From NCBI GenBank assembly GCA_903813345.2, contig CAIIXF020000010.1, positions 12,279,181 to 12,343,180 on the forward strand: a DNA stretch of 64,000 nt, read 5' to 3'. The translations under genes were made by a program, and so were the position numbers. Below, piece by piece: positions 1 to 30,180 of the stretch (the stretch's first letter is position 1; the number at the start of each line of letters is the position of its first letter). The DNA is from Owenia fusiformis (Eukaryota > Annelida > Polychaeta > Sabellida > Oweniidae). The notes beneath the pieces were generated by a model. The model did no database searches and was not told the DNA's origin. It was given only the letters and a program-made list of their open reading frames with translations.

Positions 1-3000
1 AACTTAACTTTTTAGACTGGTAGTGTATGTGGATACTATAAGCATTGCACACTGTCTAATGACACTTTTGGTAGAAGGCTGCCATTTTGAAAAATGGCCG
101 CCATTTTAACATATTTTACTATAACTCGAAAAGTAGTGGAGCGATTTTGTTCATATTTGGTATGTGAATACTATAAGCATGGCACACTGTCTAATGACAC
201 TTTGGGTAGTAGGCGACCATTTTGAAAAATGGCGACCATTTTTACTTTTATAACTATAAATTGAAAAGGAGTGGAGCGATTTTGTTCATATTTGGTATGT
301 GAATACTATAAGCATGGCACACTGTCTAATAACACTTTTGGTTGAGGAGACCATTTTGAAAAATGGCGACCATTTTTACATTTTTTACTCTAACTCAAAA
401 AGTAGTAGAGCGATTTTGTTCATATTTTTATATGTGAATACTATAAGCATGGCACACTGTCTAATGACACTTTGGGTAGTAGGCGACCATTTTGAAAAAT
501 GGCGACCATTTTTACTTTTATAACTATAAATTGAAAAGTAGTGGAGCGATTTTGTTCATATTTGGTATGTGAATACTATAAGCATGGCACACTGTCTAAT
601 GACACTTTGGCTCGTAGGCGACCATTTTTACATTTTTTACTATAACTCAAAAAGTAGTAGAGCGATTTTGTTCATATTTTATATGTGAATACTATAAGCA
701 TGGCACACTGACTAATGACACTTTGGGTAGTAGGCGACCATTTTGAAAAATGGCGACCATTTTTACTTTTATAACTATAAATTGAAAAGGAGTGGAGCGA
801 TTTTGTTCATATTTGGTATGTGAATACTATAAGCATGGCACACTGTCTAATAACACTTTTGGTGGAGGAGACCATTTTGAAAAATGGCGACCATTTTTAC
901 ATTTTTTACTATAACTCAAAAAGTAGTAGAGCGATTTTGTTCATATTTTTATATGTGAATACTATAAGCATGGCACACTGTCTAATGACACTTTTGGTAG
1001 AAGGCTGCCATTTTGAAAAATGGCCACCATTTTGAAAAATGGCCGCCATTTTAACATATTTTACTGTAACTCGAAAAGTAGTGGAGCGATTTTGTTCATA
1101 TTTGGTATGTGAATACTATAAGCATGGCACACTGTCTAATGACACTTTGGGTAGAAGGCTGCCATTTTGAAAAATGGCCACCATTTTGAAAAATGGCCGC
1201 CATTTTAACATATTTTACTATAACTCGAAAAGTAGTGGAGCGATTTTGTTCATATTTGGTATGTGAATACTATAAGCATGGCACACTGTCTAATGACACT
1301 TTGGGTAGTAGGCGACCATTTTGAAAAATGGCGACCATTTTGAAAAATGGCCGCCATTTTAACATATTTTACTATAACTCGAAAAGTAGTGGAGCGATTT
1401 TGTTCATATTTGGTATGTGAATACTATAAGCATGGCACACTGTCTAATAACACTTTTGGTGGAGGAGACCATTTTGAAAAATGGCGACCATTTTTACATT
1501 TTTTACTATAACTCAAAAAGTAGTAGAGCGATTTTGTTCATATTTTTATATGTGAATACTATAAGCATGGCACACTGTCTAATGACACTTTGGGTAGTAG
1601 GCGACAATTTTGAAAAATGGCGACCATTTTTACTTTTATAACTATAAATTGAAAAGCAGTGGAGCGATTTTGTTCATATTTGGTATGTGAATACTATAAG
1701 CATGGCACACTGTCTAATAACACTTTTGGTGGAGGAGACCATTTTGAAAAATGGCGACCATTTTTACATTTTTTACTATAACTCAAAAAGTAGTAGAGCG
1801 ATTTTGTTCATATTTTATATGTGAATACTATAAGCATGGCACACTGACTAATGACACTTTGGGTAGTAGGCGACCATTTTGAAAAATGGCGACCATTTCT
1901 ACTTTTATAACTATAAATTGAAAAGGAGTGGAGCGATTTTGTTCATATTTGGTATGTGAATACTATAAGCATGGCACACTGTCTAATAACACTTTTGGTG
2001 GAGGAGACCATTTTGAAAAATGGCGACCATTTTTACATTTTTTACTATAACTCAAAAAGTAGTAGAGCGATTTTGTTCATATTTTTATATGTGAATACTA
2101 TAAGCATGGCACACTGTCTAATGACACTTTGGGTAGTAGGCGACCATTTTGAAAAATGGCGACCATTTTTACTTTTATAACTATAAATTGAAAAGGAGTG
2201 GAGCGATTTTGTTCATATTTGGTATGTGAATACTATAAGCATGGCACACTGTCTAATAACACTTTTGGTGGAGGAGACCATTTTGAAAAATGGCGACCAT
2301 TTTTACATTTTTTACTATAACTCAAAAAGTAGTAGAGCGATTTTGTTCATATTTTTATATGTGAATACTATAAGCATGGCACACTGTCTAATGACACTTT
2401 TGGTAGAAGGCTGCCATTATGAAAAATGGCCACCATTTTGAAAAATGGCCGCCATTTTAACATATTTTACTATAACTCGAAAAGTAGTGGAGCGATTTTG
2501 TTCATATTTGGTATGTGAATACTATAAGCATGGCACACTGTCTAATGACACTTTGGGTAGAAGGCTGCCATTTTGAAAAATGGCCACCATTTTGAAAAAT
2601 GGCCGCCATTTTAACATATTTTACTATAACTCGAAAAGTAGTGGAGCGATTTTGTTCATATTTGGTATGTGAATACTATAAGCATGGCACACTGTCTAAT
2701 GACACTTTGGGTAGTAGGCGACCATTTTGAAAAATGGCGACCATTTTTACTTTTATAACTATAAATTGAAAAGGAGTGGAGCGATTTTGTTCATATTTGG
2801 TATGTGAATACTATAAGCATGGCACACTGTCTAATAACACTTTTGGTGGAGGAGACCATTTTGAAAAATGGCGACCATTTTTACATTTTTTACTATAACT
2901 CAAAAAGTAGTAGAGCGATTTTGTTCATATTTTTATATGTGAATACTATAAGCATGGCACACTGTCTAATGACACTTTTGGTAGAAGGCTGCCATTTTGA

Positions 3001-4710
3001 AAAATGGCCACCATTTTGAAAAATGGCCGCCATTTTAACATATTTTACTATAACTCGAAAAGTAGTGGAGCGATTTTGTTCATATTTGGTATGTGAATAC
3101 TATAAGCATGGCACACTGTCTAATGACACTTTGGGTAGAAGGCTGCCATTTTGAAAAATGGCCACCATTTTGAAAAATGGCCGCCATTTTAACATATTTT
3201 ACTATAACTCGAAAAGTAGTGGAGCGATTTTGTTCATATTTGGTATGTGAATACTATAAGCATGGCACACTGTCTAATGACACTTTGGGTAGTAGGCGAC
3301 CATTTTGAAAAATGGCGACCATTTTTACTTTTATAACTATAAATTGAAAAGGAGTGGAGCGATTTTGTTCATATTTGGTATGTGAATACTATAAGCATGG
3401 CACACTGTCTAATAACACTTTTGGTGGAGGAGACCATTTTGAAAAATGGCGACCATTTTTACATTTTTTACTATAACTCAAAAAGTAGTAGAGCGATTTT
3501 GTTCATATTTTTATATGTGAATACTATAAGCATGGCACACTGTCTAATGACACTTTGGGTAGTAGGCGACCATTTTGAAAAATGGCGACCATTTTTACTT
3601 TTATAACTATAAATTGAAAAGTAGTGGAGCGATTTTGTTCATATTTGGTATGTGAATACTATAAGCATGGCACACTGTCTAATGACACTTTGGCTAGTAG
3701 GCGACCATTTTGAAAAATGGCGACCATTTTTACATTTTTTACTATAACTCAAAAAGTAGTAGAGCGATTTTGTTCATATTTTATATGTGAATACTATAAG
3801 CATGGCACACTGTCTAATGACACTTTGGGTAGTAGGCGACCATTTTTACTTTTATAACTATTAATTGAAAAGGAGTGGAGCGATTTTGTTCATATTTGGT
3901 ATGTGAATACTATAAGCATGGCACACTGTCTAATGACACTTTGGGTAGTAGTCGACCATTTTGAAAAATGGCGACCATTTTTACATTTTTTACTATAACT
4001 CAAAAAGTAGTAGAGCGATTTTGTTCATATTTTATATGTGAATACTATAAGCATGGCACACTGTCTAATAACACTTTGGGTAGTAGGCGACCATTTTGAA
4101 AAATGGCGACCATTTTTACTTTTATAACTATAAATTGAAAAGGAGTGGAGTGATTTTGTTCATATTTGGTATGTGAATACTATAAGCATGGCACACTGTC
4201 TAATAACACTTTTGGTGGAGGAGACCATTTTGAAAAATGGCGACCATTTTTACATTTTTTACTATAACTCAAAAAGTAGTAGAGCGATTTTGTTCATGTT
4301 TTTATATGTGAATACTATAAGCATGGCACACTGTCTAATGACACTTTGGGTAGTAGGCGACCATTTTGAAAAATGGCTACCATTTTTACTTTTATAACTG
4401 TAAATTGAAAAGTAGTGGAGCGATTTTGTTCATATTTGGTATGTGAATACTATAAGCATGGCACACTGTCTAATGACACTTTGGGTAGTAGGCGACCATT
4501 TTGAAAAATGGCGACCATTTTTACATTTTTTACTATAACTCAAAAAATAGTAGAGCGATTTTGTTCATATTTTATATGTGAATACTTTAAGCATGGCACA
4601 CTGTCTAATGACACTTTGGGTAGTAGACGACCATTTTGAAAAATGGCGACCATTTTTACTTTTTTAACTATAAATTGAAAAGCAGTGGAGCGATTTTGTT
4701 CATATTTGGT
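1..4710. repeat. Tandem satellite array, ~135-bp monomer, left end outside window
   Basis: The whole stretch is head-to-tail copies of a unit holding TACTATAAGCATGGCACACT, then CCATTTTGAAAAATGG (a near-perfect palindrome), then GAGCGATTTTGTTCATATTT. Successive TATGTGAATAC landmarks fall at about 161, 296, 431 and 566, giving 135 bp. Some units are shorter (~116 bp), having lost one palindrome, and others are longer, having gained an extra CCATTTTGAAAAATGG. At least three monomer subtypes alternate, producing longer periods. The array ends abruptly near 4710 at GGTAAATAAATC. It is AT-rich and copies are nearly identical, so homogenisation is recent. Short open frames of 71-74 codons recur in it but are only translations of the repeat. 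Confidence 0.97.
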
Positions 4711-7700
4711 AAATAAATCTTATTTGCTTATTTCAGGATGTATGGCATGGGTAATCAGCATGTCAAAAACATATAGATAGAATATGGTGGAATAACAGCA
4801 GGGAATAGATGGAAAAACAGATTGCATGTGGAATTGCCGCAATACTTCACCTGTATTTATCGTAAAAAACAACTTTTATTTAATTCACTGGAAGGAGCTG
4901 TTGACAGATGAACAATTAGGATGATAAATGATATGAGATGGCTTGAGAAATGACAACATTACATCACCAGGATTTATATACATATATATTAGCTGATTAA
5001 AAAATAAAAAGACATATACAACAATAGGCATAATATATGATACAAGATGGCGCACAAGGATTTATGTACATACTACAAATCATATTCATAGATACTTAAA
5101 TGATACCAGATGGAATGATGATGTGTGACAGTTGTGATTCTTATAGACCATGATATGAGTCAAGTGTGGAGATGCCCCCTCCCCCCACACAAACAATAGC
5201 ATTATGAATCAAGTGTGTACATGCCACCCCTCCCAATAGACTTTAGCAACATTTCAAAGATTAAAGACTGATGTTGATATAATTCAGTACAATGATGAAA
5301 AATGGAAATTATTTGCAAGGGTAATATAGTATGGTAATTACATAGAGATGTGTGATGGCTTGATAGCATATACTTTGATCAGCATTGGTCAAGTTCTGAA
5401 ATCACTTTATCCCGCAGCAAATTTTTTTACCCAGCGCCGGGATATGTCAGGTCTCAATTAATTATATCCCGTCGTTTGCAAAAAAAAAATTACGGGACAG
5501 TGAGTTTGAGAAACTGACTGTCCCGAGGCTCAGTGCTACAAAGTGCTCATACGGGATAAAGGTGTTTGCAATTGCGACTATCCCGCGAGCCCTATAAAAT
5601 TACGTGACAGTGTAACTGTGATTTATTATATCCCGCTCTGTGAAAAACATTTGTCGGGCTCGGGACTAATAATCAGATCTATATAACCATGGTGGTAACA
5701 TAGGCATATCATAACACTACTGGTTAAGATCGACCCTCATCTATTATTTCACAAATTAATGTTAAATTCCTAGTAACAATTACTGTCTTAATTTTTATAT
5801 ACACACATTATTCTGAATTACAGTAAATGATAGAAAAAGTTTCCAAATAAAAAGTATGCGTTTTTGTTGACACTGTTTTAAAGATGGCGCTAGGTTAACT
5901 TTCTTTCAAGCGTTGAAAATCTACTTAAAAATATTACCACAAACACATACAGTTTGTAACGTTTTTAAAAGAGGTCGCTTTCCTATGGAATGTAAAAACC
6001 CCACTGAAAGATTTCAGAATGTAGAACTTCATACAGAATATATGGTTTAGTCCTATTATATTGCCAAGTTACTACCATACTAGCAGATCACTATTATTTG
6101 ACATTAAATTCTGTAAAGTAAATTTAATTTGATTTAAACAACTGTGTTGTGTTATTGTAAATGAATTGACTGAATAATGATCCATCTCGGATACCCCGTG
6201 ATTATTGAGATAAAATTAAATTTTGAAAAACACATACATACAGTCAAGAAAGATATCATTTATTCTGTATTAAAATCTACATTTTGATTTCCATATTGTT
6301 TCACGAGATAAATCTGAAAACATGGCTTTACTGCTTGTACACATACACTTAAATAGTTCGTTATATATCCTCACGAATCACGATATCTCTTATGTAATAC
6401 ATAAGCCATGAAAAAAGATAAAAAGGGATTTGACATATTGCTTTATGATGTGCATGTTAACTAAGTACATTGGCAAATGCGCTCCTCCCTGTTTAAATGG
6501 TTTAGCTTTGGGGCTTTGGGCTAAACATATTTCCCATTGTTGAGATTACATGGGTGCTCTGGATTGAAGAGCGATACGCCATAAGATAAGGTAGACCAAG
6601 CAGAAATAAATTTTACTGTAAATGAGTTTACATCATGCGCATGCGTGTCTATGCCAATTCCGAATTGGCGTACTACTGTTACTTCGCCACTTTTTGCTGA
6701 TAACTCAGTGTGCCATTCAAAATGTGCAAAAGAGTAACACTTTTCACGTTTTAAATCTCCAGTTGAAATAAGTTAATCATATCATGCGGTCTACGTGTAC
6801 TTAGAATCCATTATACCATGAAACATATTTCCAAACAGTTCATCTGGATATACAATATTGTTCAAAGATGTCTCAAGAAATAGATTATGAATTTAAGATA
6901 TTTTGAATAAACATCTGATGTATTACCGGAACAAACTTCGAAGGTTCGATTTCTCTTTTTTTCTTATTTCACGAGGTGTAAGAAATTCTACACGTTTGAG
7001 AAAAATGGTTCAGAAAACGACACTAATATAACAGAAACGAAACCATAATGTATAATATGTATATTATCATTATATATATTATATCGATGATTCAAGGCCT
7101 TGAACTACAAGTATTTGTCCTAAACATATGATACTGGCACACGTTTGTGATAAGAATGTCGTGGAAATTCTGCCTACAACTCATGATAACTTCGAGGTTC
7201 CGACATTTTGTTGCCGAAACGCATCGACCCGTTTCGGTAACTAGTTTGAAGAGTGACGTACCAGGGTGCTATATTTATACGCACAGTTACAAAAGTACAC
7301 GTTTGTGAGTCAACAAGCGCATCGATATATTGTACTAATCCGGATGAGTAGTAATCGAATCACCATTTATGACGAATGTAGATGTATATTAAGGGAAAAG
7401 CCTGGCCTCTCAACCGTGTTAGTTTGTAATTCGCCAAGGAGAAAAAATAAAGCTTGTTTGTCTAAGGCAAAGGACCAACAGATAAGAACACATTTTAAGA
7501 TGGTTTCTTTCGTAATAGACAATAGACTTCTTTTTCACTCTATATCCCAGTTTTCATAGAATTTGAGATACAGCACCTCGAGGGTTTTCATAAAACATGC
7601 TCTCAACCTCAGTCTCCTTGGGGAGATATAATGGTTTAATTTTTATGTAATATTCACTGGAAAGCCTTGTAAACACTTACATGTATAACGAATCGGAGGG

Positions 7701-9576
7701 TTCTTTCAAAGAATCCATTTTGATCTATCAGGGTATTACATATGACTGAAGAAAAACACTGGTTTAACAGCATGTTAAAGAATCAAAGAATCAGATAGAG
7801 TAAGCATTGAAATGTTCGCCGATTTAAATCTGAAGCTGTCAGATCCTGGGTAAAGTAATTTCATTTTAGGACTTTTAGGAAAGCTTACATTATCTGCAAT
7901 TCCATCTTTTAAATAATTATAAAAAACTATTGGTAGTTTTAATTTTTATTTATTTACTTTATGTGTGTAAGTGATTATTCCATCTACCCGCGAAGATAAA
8001 AATGACTATAGTATATACGTATATCACCATCGGTTAATATTGACGAAACGCCTTATAGCCAGATAATGTGCCAAAATGAAGCCGAGTTAATCGACCTTCC
8101 TGTTCATCATGATCAAGCTATCGGTTGAAGGTCGAAAACTTCGTGATCCGTTACATAAACGATACATAATGGTATATATATAAGGGAACGCCTAGAGCGA
8201 TTGATTCAATATTACCATAAACATATTTTTTAAATCATCTAACCTGCGTCGTTCAATTTGTTCAACCTAGCTGTCTTCAAGATCACGAAATATTTTGAAC
8301 AGCCAGAATTTACCTTAATCAGCTGATTTTGTTTAATGGGAGGTAAAATACTACATATTGTAGGATATTTTTCTTATAAAAATAATAACATTTTATCAAA
8401 AAAATACAGAAACACAATCATTTTGTTCATTTTGATTGTACAATGTCTACTGCAGACTTTTCTACATGGTTTATAAAGTATTATGAAATCCCATCATTGC
8501 TTTCCTTTTTTGAATCACAATGTCTTGAAAACACTACACGTTGTCAACATTTTAGCTTCAAAATATACTGATCTATTCCTTTGTAAGTGCTGTCAATTTA
8601 AATATGGATCGGCATTAGTACGGCAAGGTTAAGGTTGATACCCTCGGTCAAAAAATCGAAACCTATAGCTATGTGCACCAAAATTCGCCCAAATCAAGAC
8701 CTGAATATTCCAAATAGTGCTAGGATTTTATTATTAAGGAAGGTAATTGGGTCTCGGTATGGGAATATTGAATCTCCAAAGTTCAAAAATCATTTTCTAT
8801 GGTCACAAATCATTTCAATTCACAATTTAATGAATAATATTATTTCAGCAATTGCAGATTTTAGGTCAAAATCCTCTCAAACGAACAACTGCTCATCAAA
8901 GTCGATTCAACTTGTGCTATGAATAAATAAAACAAAAATAAAAAACTATAGTAACATACATATTGTTATATATATATTCGCTGGCAAGGGCTAATTGTTA
9001 CCAATCCTCTGCTCATACTGCACTTCCTTTATATCAATGACCACCCGAGTGAAACGCTGATCAATTGTGTTTCAATGGGTGTGTGCTCAACTTTGCTCGT
9101 CTCGTTTCACTGAACCGTGTTTGATGGATACATATTGGACTACACATTTCGAAACATTTTTGGATTTTTATTTATTAAAGAAATGATAGATTATCAATCT
9201 TTGGATTATATAGAATAGCTGTTATTTATATTAAGGTAAGATTTGTTTATGTAATCCTCGAAGAGAAATAGAGAAACAAACGTTTATGATATTTTATGAC
9301 ATTTTTCCGATCTTAATATTAGCGTGATTGTAATCAAAGTACACCTGAAGGTGGTTTACCCAATGGGGTATAATTAGTGTTGTTTAATTGATAATACAAA
9401 GTAAATTGTTAAATAAATGATGTCTCCTAAATGTTTGGAATTAATAAAGCTATTTTAACCGGTAAAATTGATTATTCGGATTATTATTTTCCTTGTCGTT
9501 TTTTGTCTTGTTTTGACACCACACCTATATGTTCATTTTAACAGGAAGTCCGAATGGAATAATTCACCTCGCGTTT
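4711..9576. other. Non-coding AT-rich DNA upstream of gene A
   Basis: No convincing exon is seen. The longest open frames (7266-7559 and 8635-8922, under 100 codons) have no signal peptide, domain or compositional support. The stretch could be intergenic or include a 5' UTR intron of gene A, because the start exon of gene A opens with an AG acceptor only three bases before its ATG. The one structured element recognised is the nested hairpin at 5403-5564. Confidence 0.6.
5403..5564. repeat. Nested inverted repeat built from TATCCCG / CGGGATA words
   Basis: CACTTTATCCCG at 5403-5414 pairs with CGGGATAAAGGTG at 5552-5564 as outer arms. CGGGACAGT at 5493-5501 pairs with ACTGTCCCG at 5517-5525 as an inner hairpin. 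Further TATCCCG words continue to about 5640. This looks like a small non-autonomous transposon or a remnant of one. No target-site duplication was assigned. Confidence 0.5.
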
Positions 9577-11412
9577 TGGAGTATAGGAGTACTGGGGGTA
9601 GGGTTAACACGATTAATTGAGTATTGGAAGTCTATGGGCATTAAGTGTAGAAGAGTATTAAGAGAATGAGAGTGATGAAATTAGGGGATTACTGAAAGTA
9701 GTACTGAGAGTATTGGGATTCAGATATTGATCGCGTATTGGGAGTTTGTGAGTACTGAGGGTAGGATTAATAAGATTAATGGAGTATTGGAAGTTTATAG
9801 GCATTAAGTGTAGAAGAGTACCAAGAGAATGAGAGTGATGAAATTAGGATATCACTGAAAGTAGTACTGAGAGTATTGGGATTCAGATATTGATCGCGTA
9901 TTGGGAGTATGGGAGTACTGGGGGTAAGGTTAATAAGATTAATAGAGTATTGGAAGATTTTGGGCATTAAGTGTAGAAGAGTACTAAGAGAATGAGAGTG
10001 ATGAAATTAGGGGATTACTGAAAGTAGTACTGAGAGTATTGGGATTAAGATAGTGATTACTGAGAGTAGTGGATAACTAAGGGTATGGGAGTACCGAGTG
10101 TAGGGTAGTACTTTGATAAATGGAGTATTGAAAGAATTAGGTGTACTATAAGTGCAGAAGAGTACTAATAGATTGAGAGTGTTGAGATTTGGGGATAACT
10201 GAAAGTAGGGGAGTGGGAGTATGAAAGCACTGTGAATATGGGGCTACTTTGAGTAGGGGAGTACTAAGAATATTGGAATTGGAGTGTGGGAGAGTGGCTA
10301 CTGAGAATAGGTGATAACTGAAGGAAGAGGAATACTTAGAGTAGGCGAACACTAAGACAAATAAAATGCTGAGAAAAAGAGAGAACTGAGAGTAGTGTAG
10401 TTTAAAGAGTAAATGAAGAGTGAATACTAAGAGCAGGGGAGTACCATGATGATCGGAGTACTGGGAGTATGAGAGTGCTGGCAGTATGGGCTGAAAGTAG
10501 GAGTACTTAGAGTTGTGATGTGCCGAGAAAAACTGAGTAGTTGAGATTACTGAAGTTTGTGGAATATTGAGACTACTGCGAGTTTATTACTGCGAATTCA
10601 ATGAGAGTAAAGGAGTATCGAGAATAGGAGAGTTATGAGAATAGGGAATATTGGCAATGGGGGTGGTATTGAAAATGTAAGATTACTTAGAATTAGTGAT
10701 GAAGAGTATTGGAAGTAAAAGGACTACTTGAAGACGGGGGGAGGGTGATAATGGAACCAGGTAGTACTGAAATATGATACTCTGAGTAGAGAGGAACTAA
10801 AAGCATGGTCGTACTGTATATTGGGGGAATTCAAAGTAGGGTAATGCTGAGAGAATGAGAGTACTCAGGGTAGAAGGGTATTAGGAGTTAGATAGACAGA
10901 ATGGGGAGGGGTGGTTATTTGAAAAAGGGCAGTTTTGGAAGAGAGTACTGAGGATAAACTGTATGGAGATTTTGATAGTACTGAGATTTACTCAGTATTG
11001 GGGAGGGGCTGCAAGCAGAAGAGCACTGCAAAGAGTACTGTGGGGAGAAGAGTACTGAGACATGGAGAGTAGTTAGATTATAGTAGTATTGGTGATATTG
11101 GAATTAAGGCAATATTAGTATTGAGAGAGTGCTGAGGTAGAATACTGAGAGAAGAATTACAGAGAATTGGGGGGGGGGCATTGATATTGCAAGAAGTACT
11201 GAATGAAAGAGAGACTATTGGTGGTATGACGGTATTTGTTGTAGGAGAATACTGAGAGGATTAATGAGAAGGGAGGGGGAGTATTGAAAGAAAGCGAGTA
11301 TTGAGGGTAGAAAGGTATTGATAGAATACAAATGAGAGTTTGCATGATAGTAGATGAGTACTGAGAATGGAGAAGTATTGAAAGTAGAACAGTACTGAAG
11401 GAAAGATAGTAC
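9577..11412. repeat. Purine-rich degenerate minisatellite field, with a 163-bp tandem at its left end
   Basis: About 1.8 kb of degenerate copies of short phrases such as GAGTACTGAGAGTAGGGGA. The top strand is almost free of C runs and dominated by G, A and T. From about 9577 to 10060 there is a cleaner tandem of period 163 bp: the phrase around GATTAATxGAGTATTGGAAG recurs near 9604, 9767 and 9930, giving just under three copies. To the right the repeat decays to irregular ~15-25 bp phrases. Minus-strand open frames here (11157-11509) are artefacts of the low-complexity bottom strand. Confidence 0.85.
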
Positions 11413-12067
11413 AAAAGGCAAAATGTGCATATTTTGGAACATTAACGAACAAACCGATTAGACATCGATTAAACCAACACTTGCTTTTGAATTCACCAGT
11501 TGAAATCAATCCAAAGTCTCTTCTCCAGAGAATAGTACATCGACTAGGGAGAAAGTGGTAATAAAAATAACTGATGCTACATTTGGCAACATCTTAGTGA
11601 TCTTGATGGATTTGACCAGCTTTGGAAAATTCATTTTAAACATGAAAAAATGGTAAAGAACAATACATTTTTTTACCCGAAGTGCTTCTAAGCTAGCTTA
11701 TAATCAAATATGTAGACGCTCAATAGATTAAACCAAAGTAATGGCGAACCAATCAAAGTTCAACACTCACTATCTCCTGATATAAAGATATAACTGAACC
11801 AGAAATTTTTTTAAAAAAACTTGGCTTATGTCGGCCTTTACATTTCAGTCAGTCGCCTAAATTGAACACAAAAGAGCTAGTCACTTCAATGGACTCCAGA
11901 AATCAATAAATTAACAAGGGAGGGCTCAAATGTTGAGTCTGGAAAATGTTGGACCTCTGAAACCCCAAAATTTGAAAATTTGAAAGATTAAGGCCCATTT
12001 TTGACAAATTGGCCCAAAAAAGGCCAAATTATGTCAAAAAAGTCCCATTTTTGAGGATGATAATAAA
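11413..12067. other. Non-coding DNA between minisatellite and MITE
   Basis: No exon, repeat or RNA gene is recognised. Composition returns to AT-rich without strand asymmetry. Confidence 0.5.
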
Positions 12068-12069
12068 TA

Positions 12070-12681
12070 CAGGGTGTCAAATAAGTCCCGTCCCCCCTGC
12101 TACAGCTAAAACCTTAATGGATGGTACCTAGTGTGATATACCATTGGAAATATCATCCAAAGTTATGTTAACTCTCCAACTCTAGAGTATTTTGGATGAA
12201 ATTTACTTATATTTTTATGATGCCCTTTATCGCTAACCTACCCTCCTTTAAGCAGCTTTTTTGGCGTCAAAATGACAAGGATATGACCTCAGAAATACGT
12301 CAAAAAGTTAATCTTTTTCGTATTCTACTTGTTACAAAAAGGTTTTCACCACTTTCCTTGCACCTCTATTTTCTACACATCTAACCCTATCCAGAAATTG
12401 GTTAAATTCATTGCCATAAACATGTTTAATTAACATTTAGTTCTTTGACCTTTCTTATATCTGATTCTTAAAATCCTGCCAAATACGCCAAATTGCCATG
12501 TTTCTAGGCCTATGGTCTCCTCGATTGATACAATGTAAAAATTTGTCAGATTGATTGACATGTGTCAGATATATGCCAATCAACGTAACTTTGGAAGACC
12601 TTTCCAATGGTATATTACACTTGGTACCAAATATCTTGGTTTTGGCTGTAGAGGGGGGGGCGGGACTTATTTGACACCCTG
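12070..12681. mobile_element. MITE with ~115-bp terminal inverted repeats and TA target duplication
   Basis: The left end begins CAGGGTGTCAAATAAGTCCC and the right end is its inverted copy, ending GACACCCTG at 12681. Complementarity continues with few mismatches for about 115 bp per arm, through a shared ATATACCATTGGAAA segment. TA dinucleotides flank both ends (12068-12069 and 12682-12683), as expected of Tc1/mariner-type insertion. The 612-bp interior has no transposase-like frame; short open frames at 12196-12384 and 12551-12733 are not credible. It is therefore a non-autonomous element. Confidence 0.85.
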
Positions 12682-12683
12682 TA

Positions 12684-13821
12684 TTACATGTATGATCCCA
12701 AATGATACATATTTTGATGCAGCTGATATTTGACTAAAGTACACAAGCCCTCCAATAAGTCTAGCTATCTGATAAGGCTTTGGGTACACATCTCATCCCG
12801 TATAGATTTTTAACATCATGTGGTAGCTATGGAGGAAACGTTACTTGACCTTTTCAAAAGGTTCAAAACGCGTGAAATGTAGTTCGTTACAATTAAAAGA
12901 AGCCCCACCAAGCCACTTGACAAAGTTCTCCCTGAAAAAGTGAATCGAGAGCGGGACAGTAATCCCCGGGGCCGAAACATTACCCGCTCGCGTACAGATT
13001 CTCTCAAAAACGTAACCTCCCTTATTTCATGTTAATAAGAACGTGGAAGGCTTTGAGTGTGTTAACCTGCTATCCTTCTTCAAAGGACTTCGTTTATGCT
13101 TAAATTCATACTTGTAAAATATACCCTTGCAGCAAGGATGTTAACCTGCGGAATCAGAAAAAACGTTTCTGAGCATCACCTTCTAAAATATTGACATCTG
13201 TCCAAAATATTTTACCAAATGAAAAATTATACCGGTATATAATTATCAAGGCAACCAAATGTCATTGTCACCGATGCTCAAATCACTCTTCCGATAGTGA
13301 CGACGTTTAATTTCTATAATGAATACACCTCTGCAGGTCCGACGATACAAGTAATGATGATAAGTTTAATGTTTTGTCAACAAGTAACTTCATTTCAGAT
13401 AAAACCTTAGATATGAATATGTTCAGGCCTTGAGATTGACCATGTTACAGCAAATGATCATTTATTGAAATGAATCCAACATTTGTGAAATATATTTCCT
13501 TGTTTCCATGACACATTAGGCATTTGAGCATCGACAATGCGATACAATTACACAAATATCACTCCTTTACCAAAGTGATAAATGTTTTGCTCAGCTATAC
13601 CATGTTCATGCTCCACATTTACTACCATTGAACTGCACCTGTGATGGACCTTTCGGTATTACGGTCTACCGAAGCAAAATGAGGGACGAATACATTTGTT
13701 TGAATAACGTGTTACTTAGTTTTGAACTTTTCACTAATTCAGATTAAATTAATTTTATTGAAATCTTGGTCATTAATTTTAGTTTGACTAAATTGATCAG
13801 TGATCCTTTTTCTATTTTCAG
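12684..13821. other. Non-coding DNA or 5' intron upstream of gene A start exon
   Basis: No exon is recognised. It ends in a polypyrimidine-rich stretch and a TTTTCAG acceptor at 13820-13821, so the last part is probably an intron interrupting the 5' UTR of gene A. The upstream UTR exon and promoter were not located. Confidence 0.45.
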
Positions 13822-13824
13822 GCG

Positions 13825-30051
<16,227 letters not shown>

Positions 30052-30171
30052 AGTATCGCCGCCAATCATAAGAGGAGTCTTAACTCGAGTAGCTAAGAAT
30101 CCCATCTTTAAAACCACTGTATATAAATATACAAAGTTAATGTACATTTCTAATGTAAATATTGTATTTTT

Positions 30172-30177
30172 ATTAAA
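30172..30177 (+). terminator. Candidate polyadenylation signal of gene A (ATTAAA)
   Basis: This common variant hexamer lies 121 nt after the stop codon. No canonical AATAAA is seen until about 31309. Assignment is by position only. Confidence 0.35.
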
Positions 30178-30180
30178 ACT

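Noticed and set aside
299-4397. Recurrent 71-74-codon open frames starting MNTISMAHC
   Set aside because: They coincide with satellite monomers and differ only where the repeat differs; no start context or domain.
7266-8922. Open frames of 97 and 95 codons upstream of gene A
   Set aside because: No domain, signal peptide, splice partner or repeat-protein match; length expected by chance in AT-rich DNA.
11157-11509. Three overlapping minus-strand frames of 75-85 codons
   Set aside because: Low-complexity minisatellite on the bottom strand; Ser/Leu/Tyr-rich without domains.
12196-12733. Open frames inside the MITE
   Set aside because: About 60 codons each, overlapping the inverted arms, no transposase motifs.
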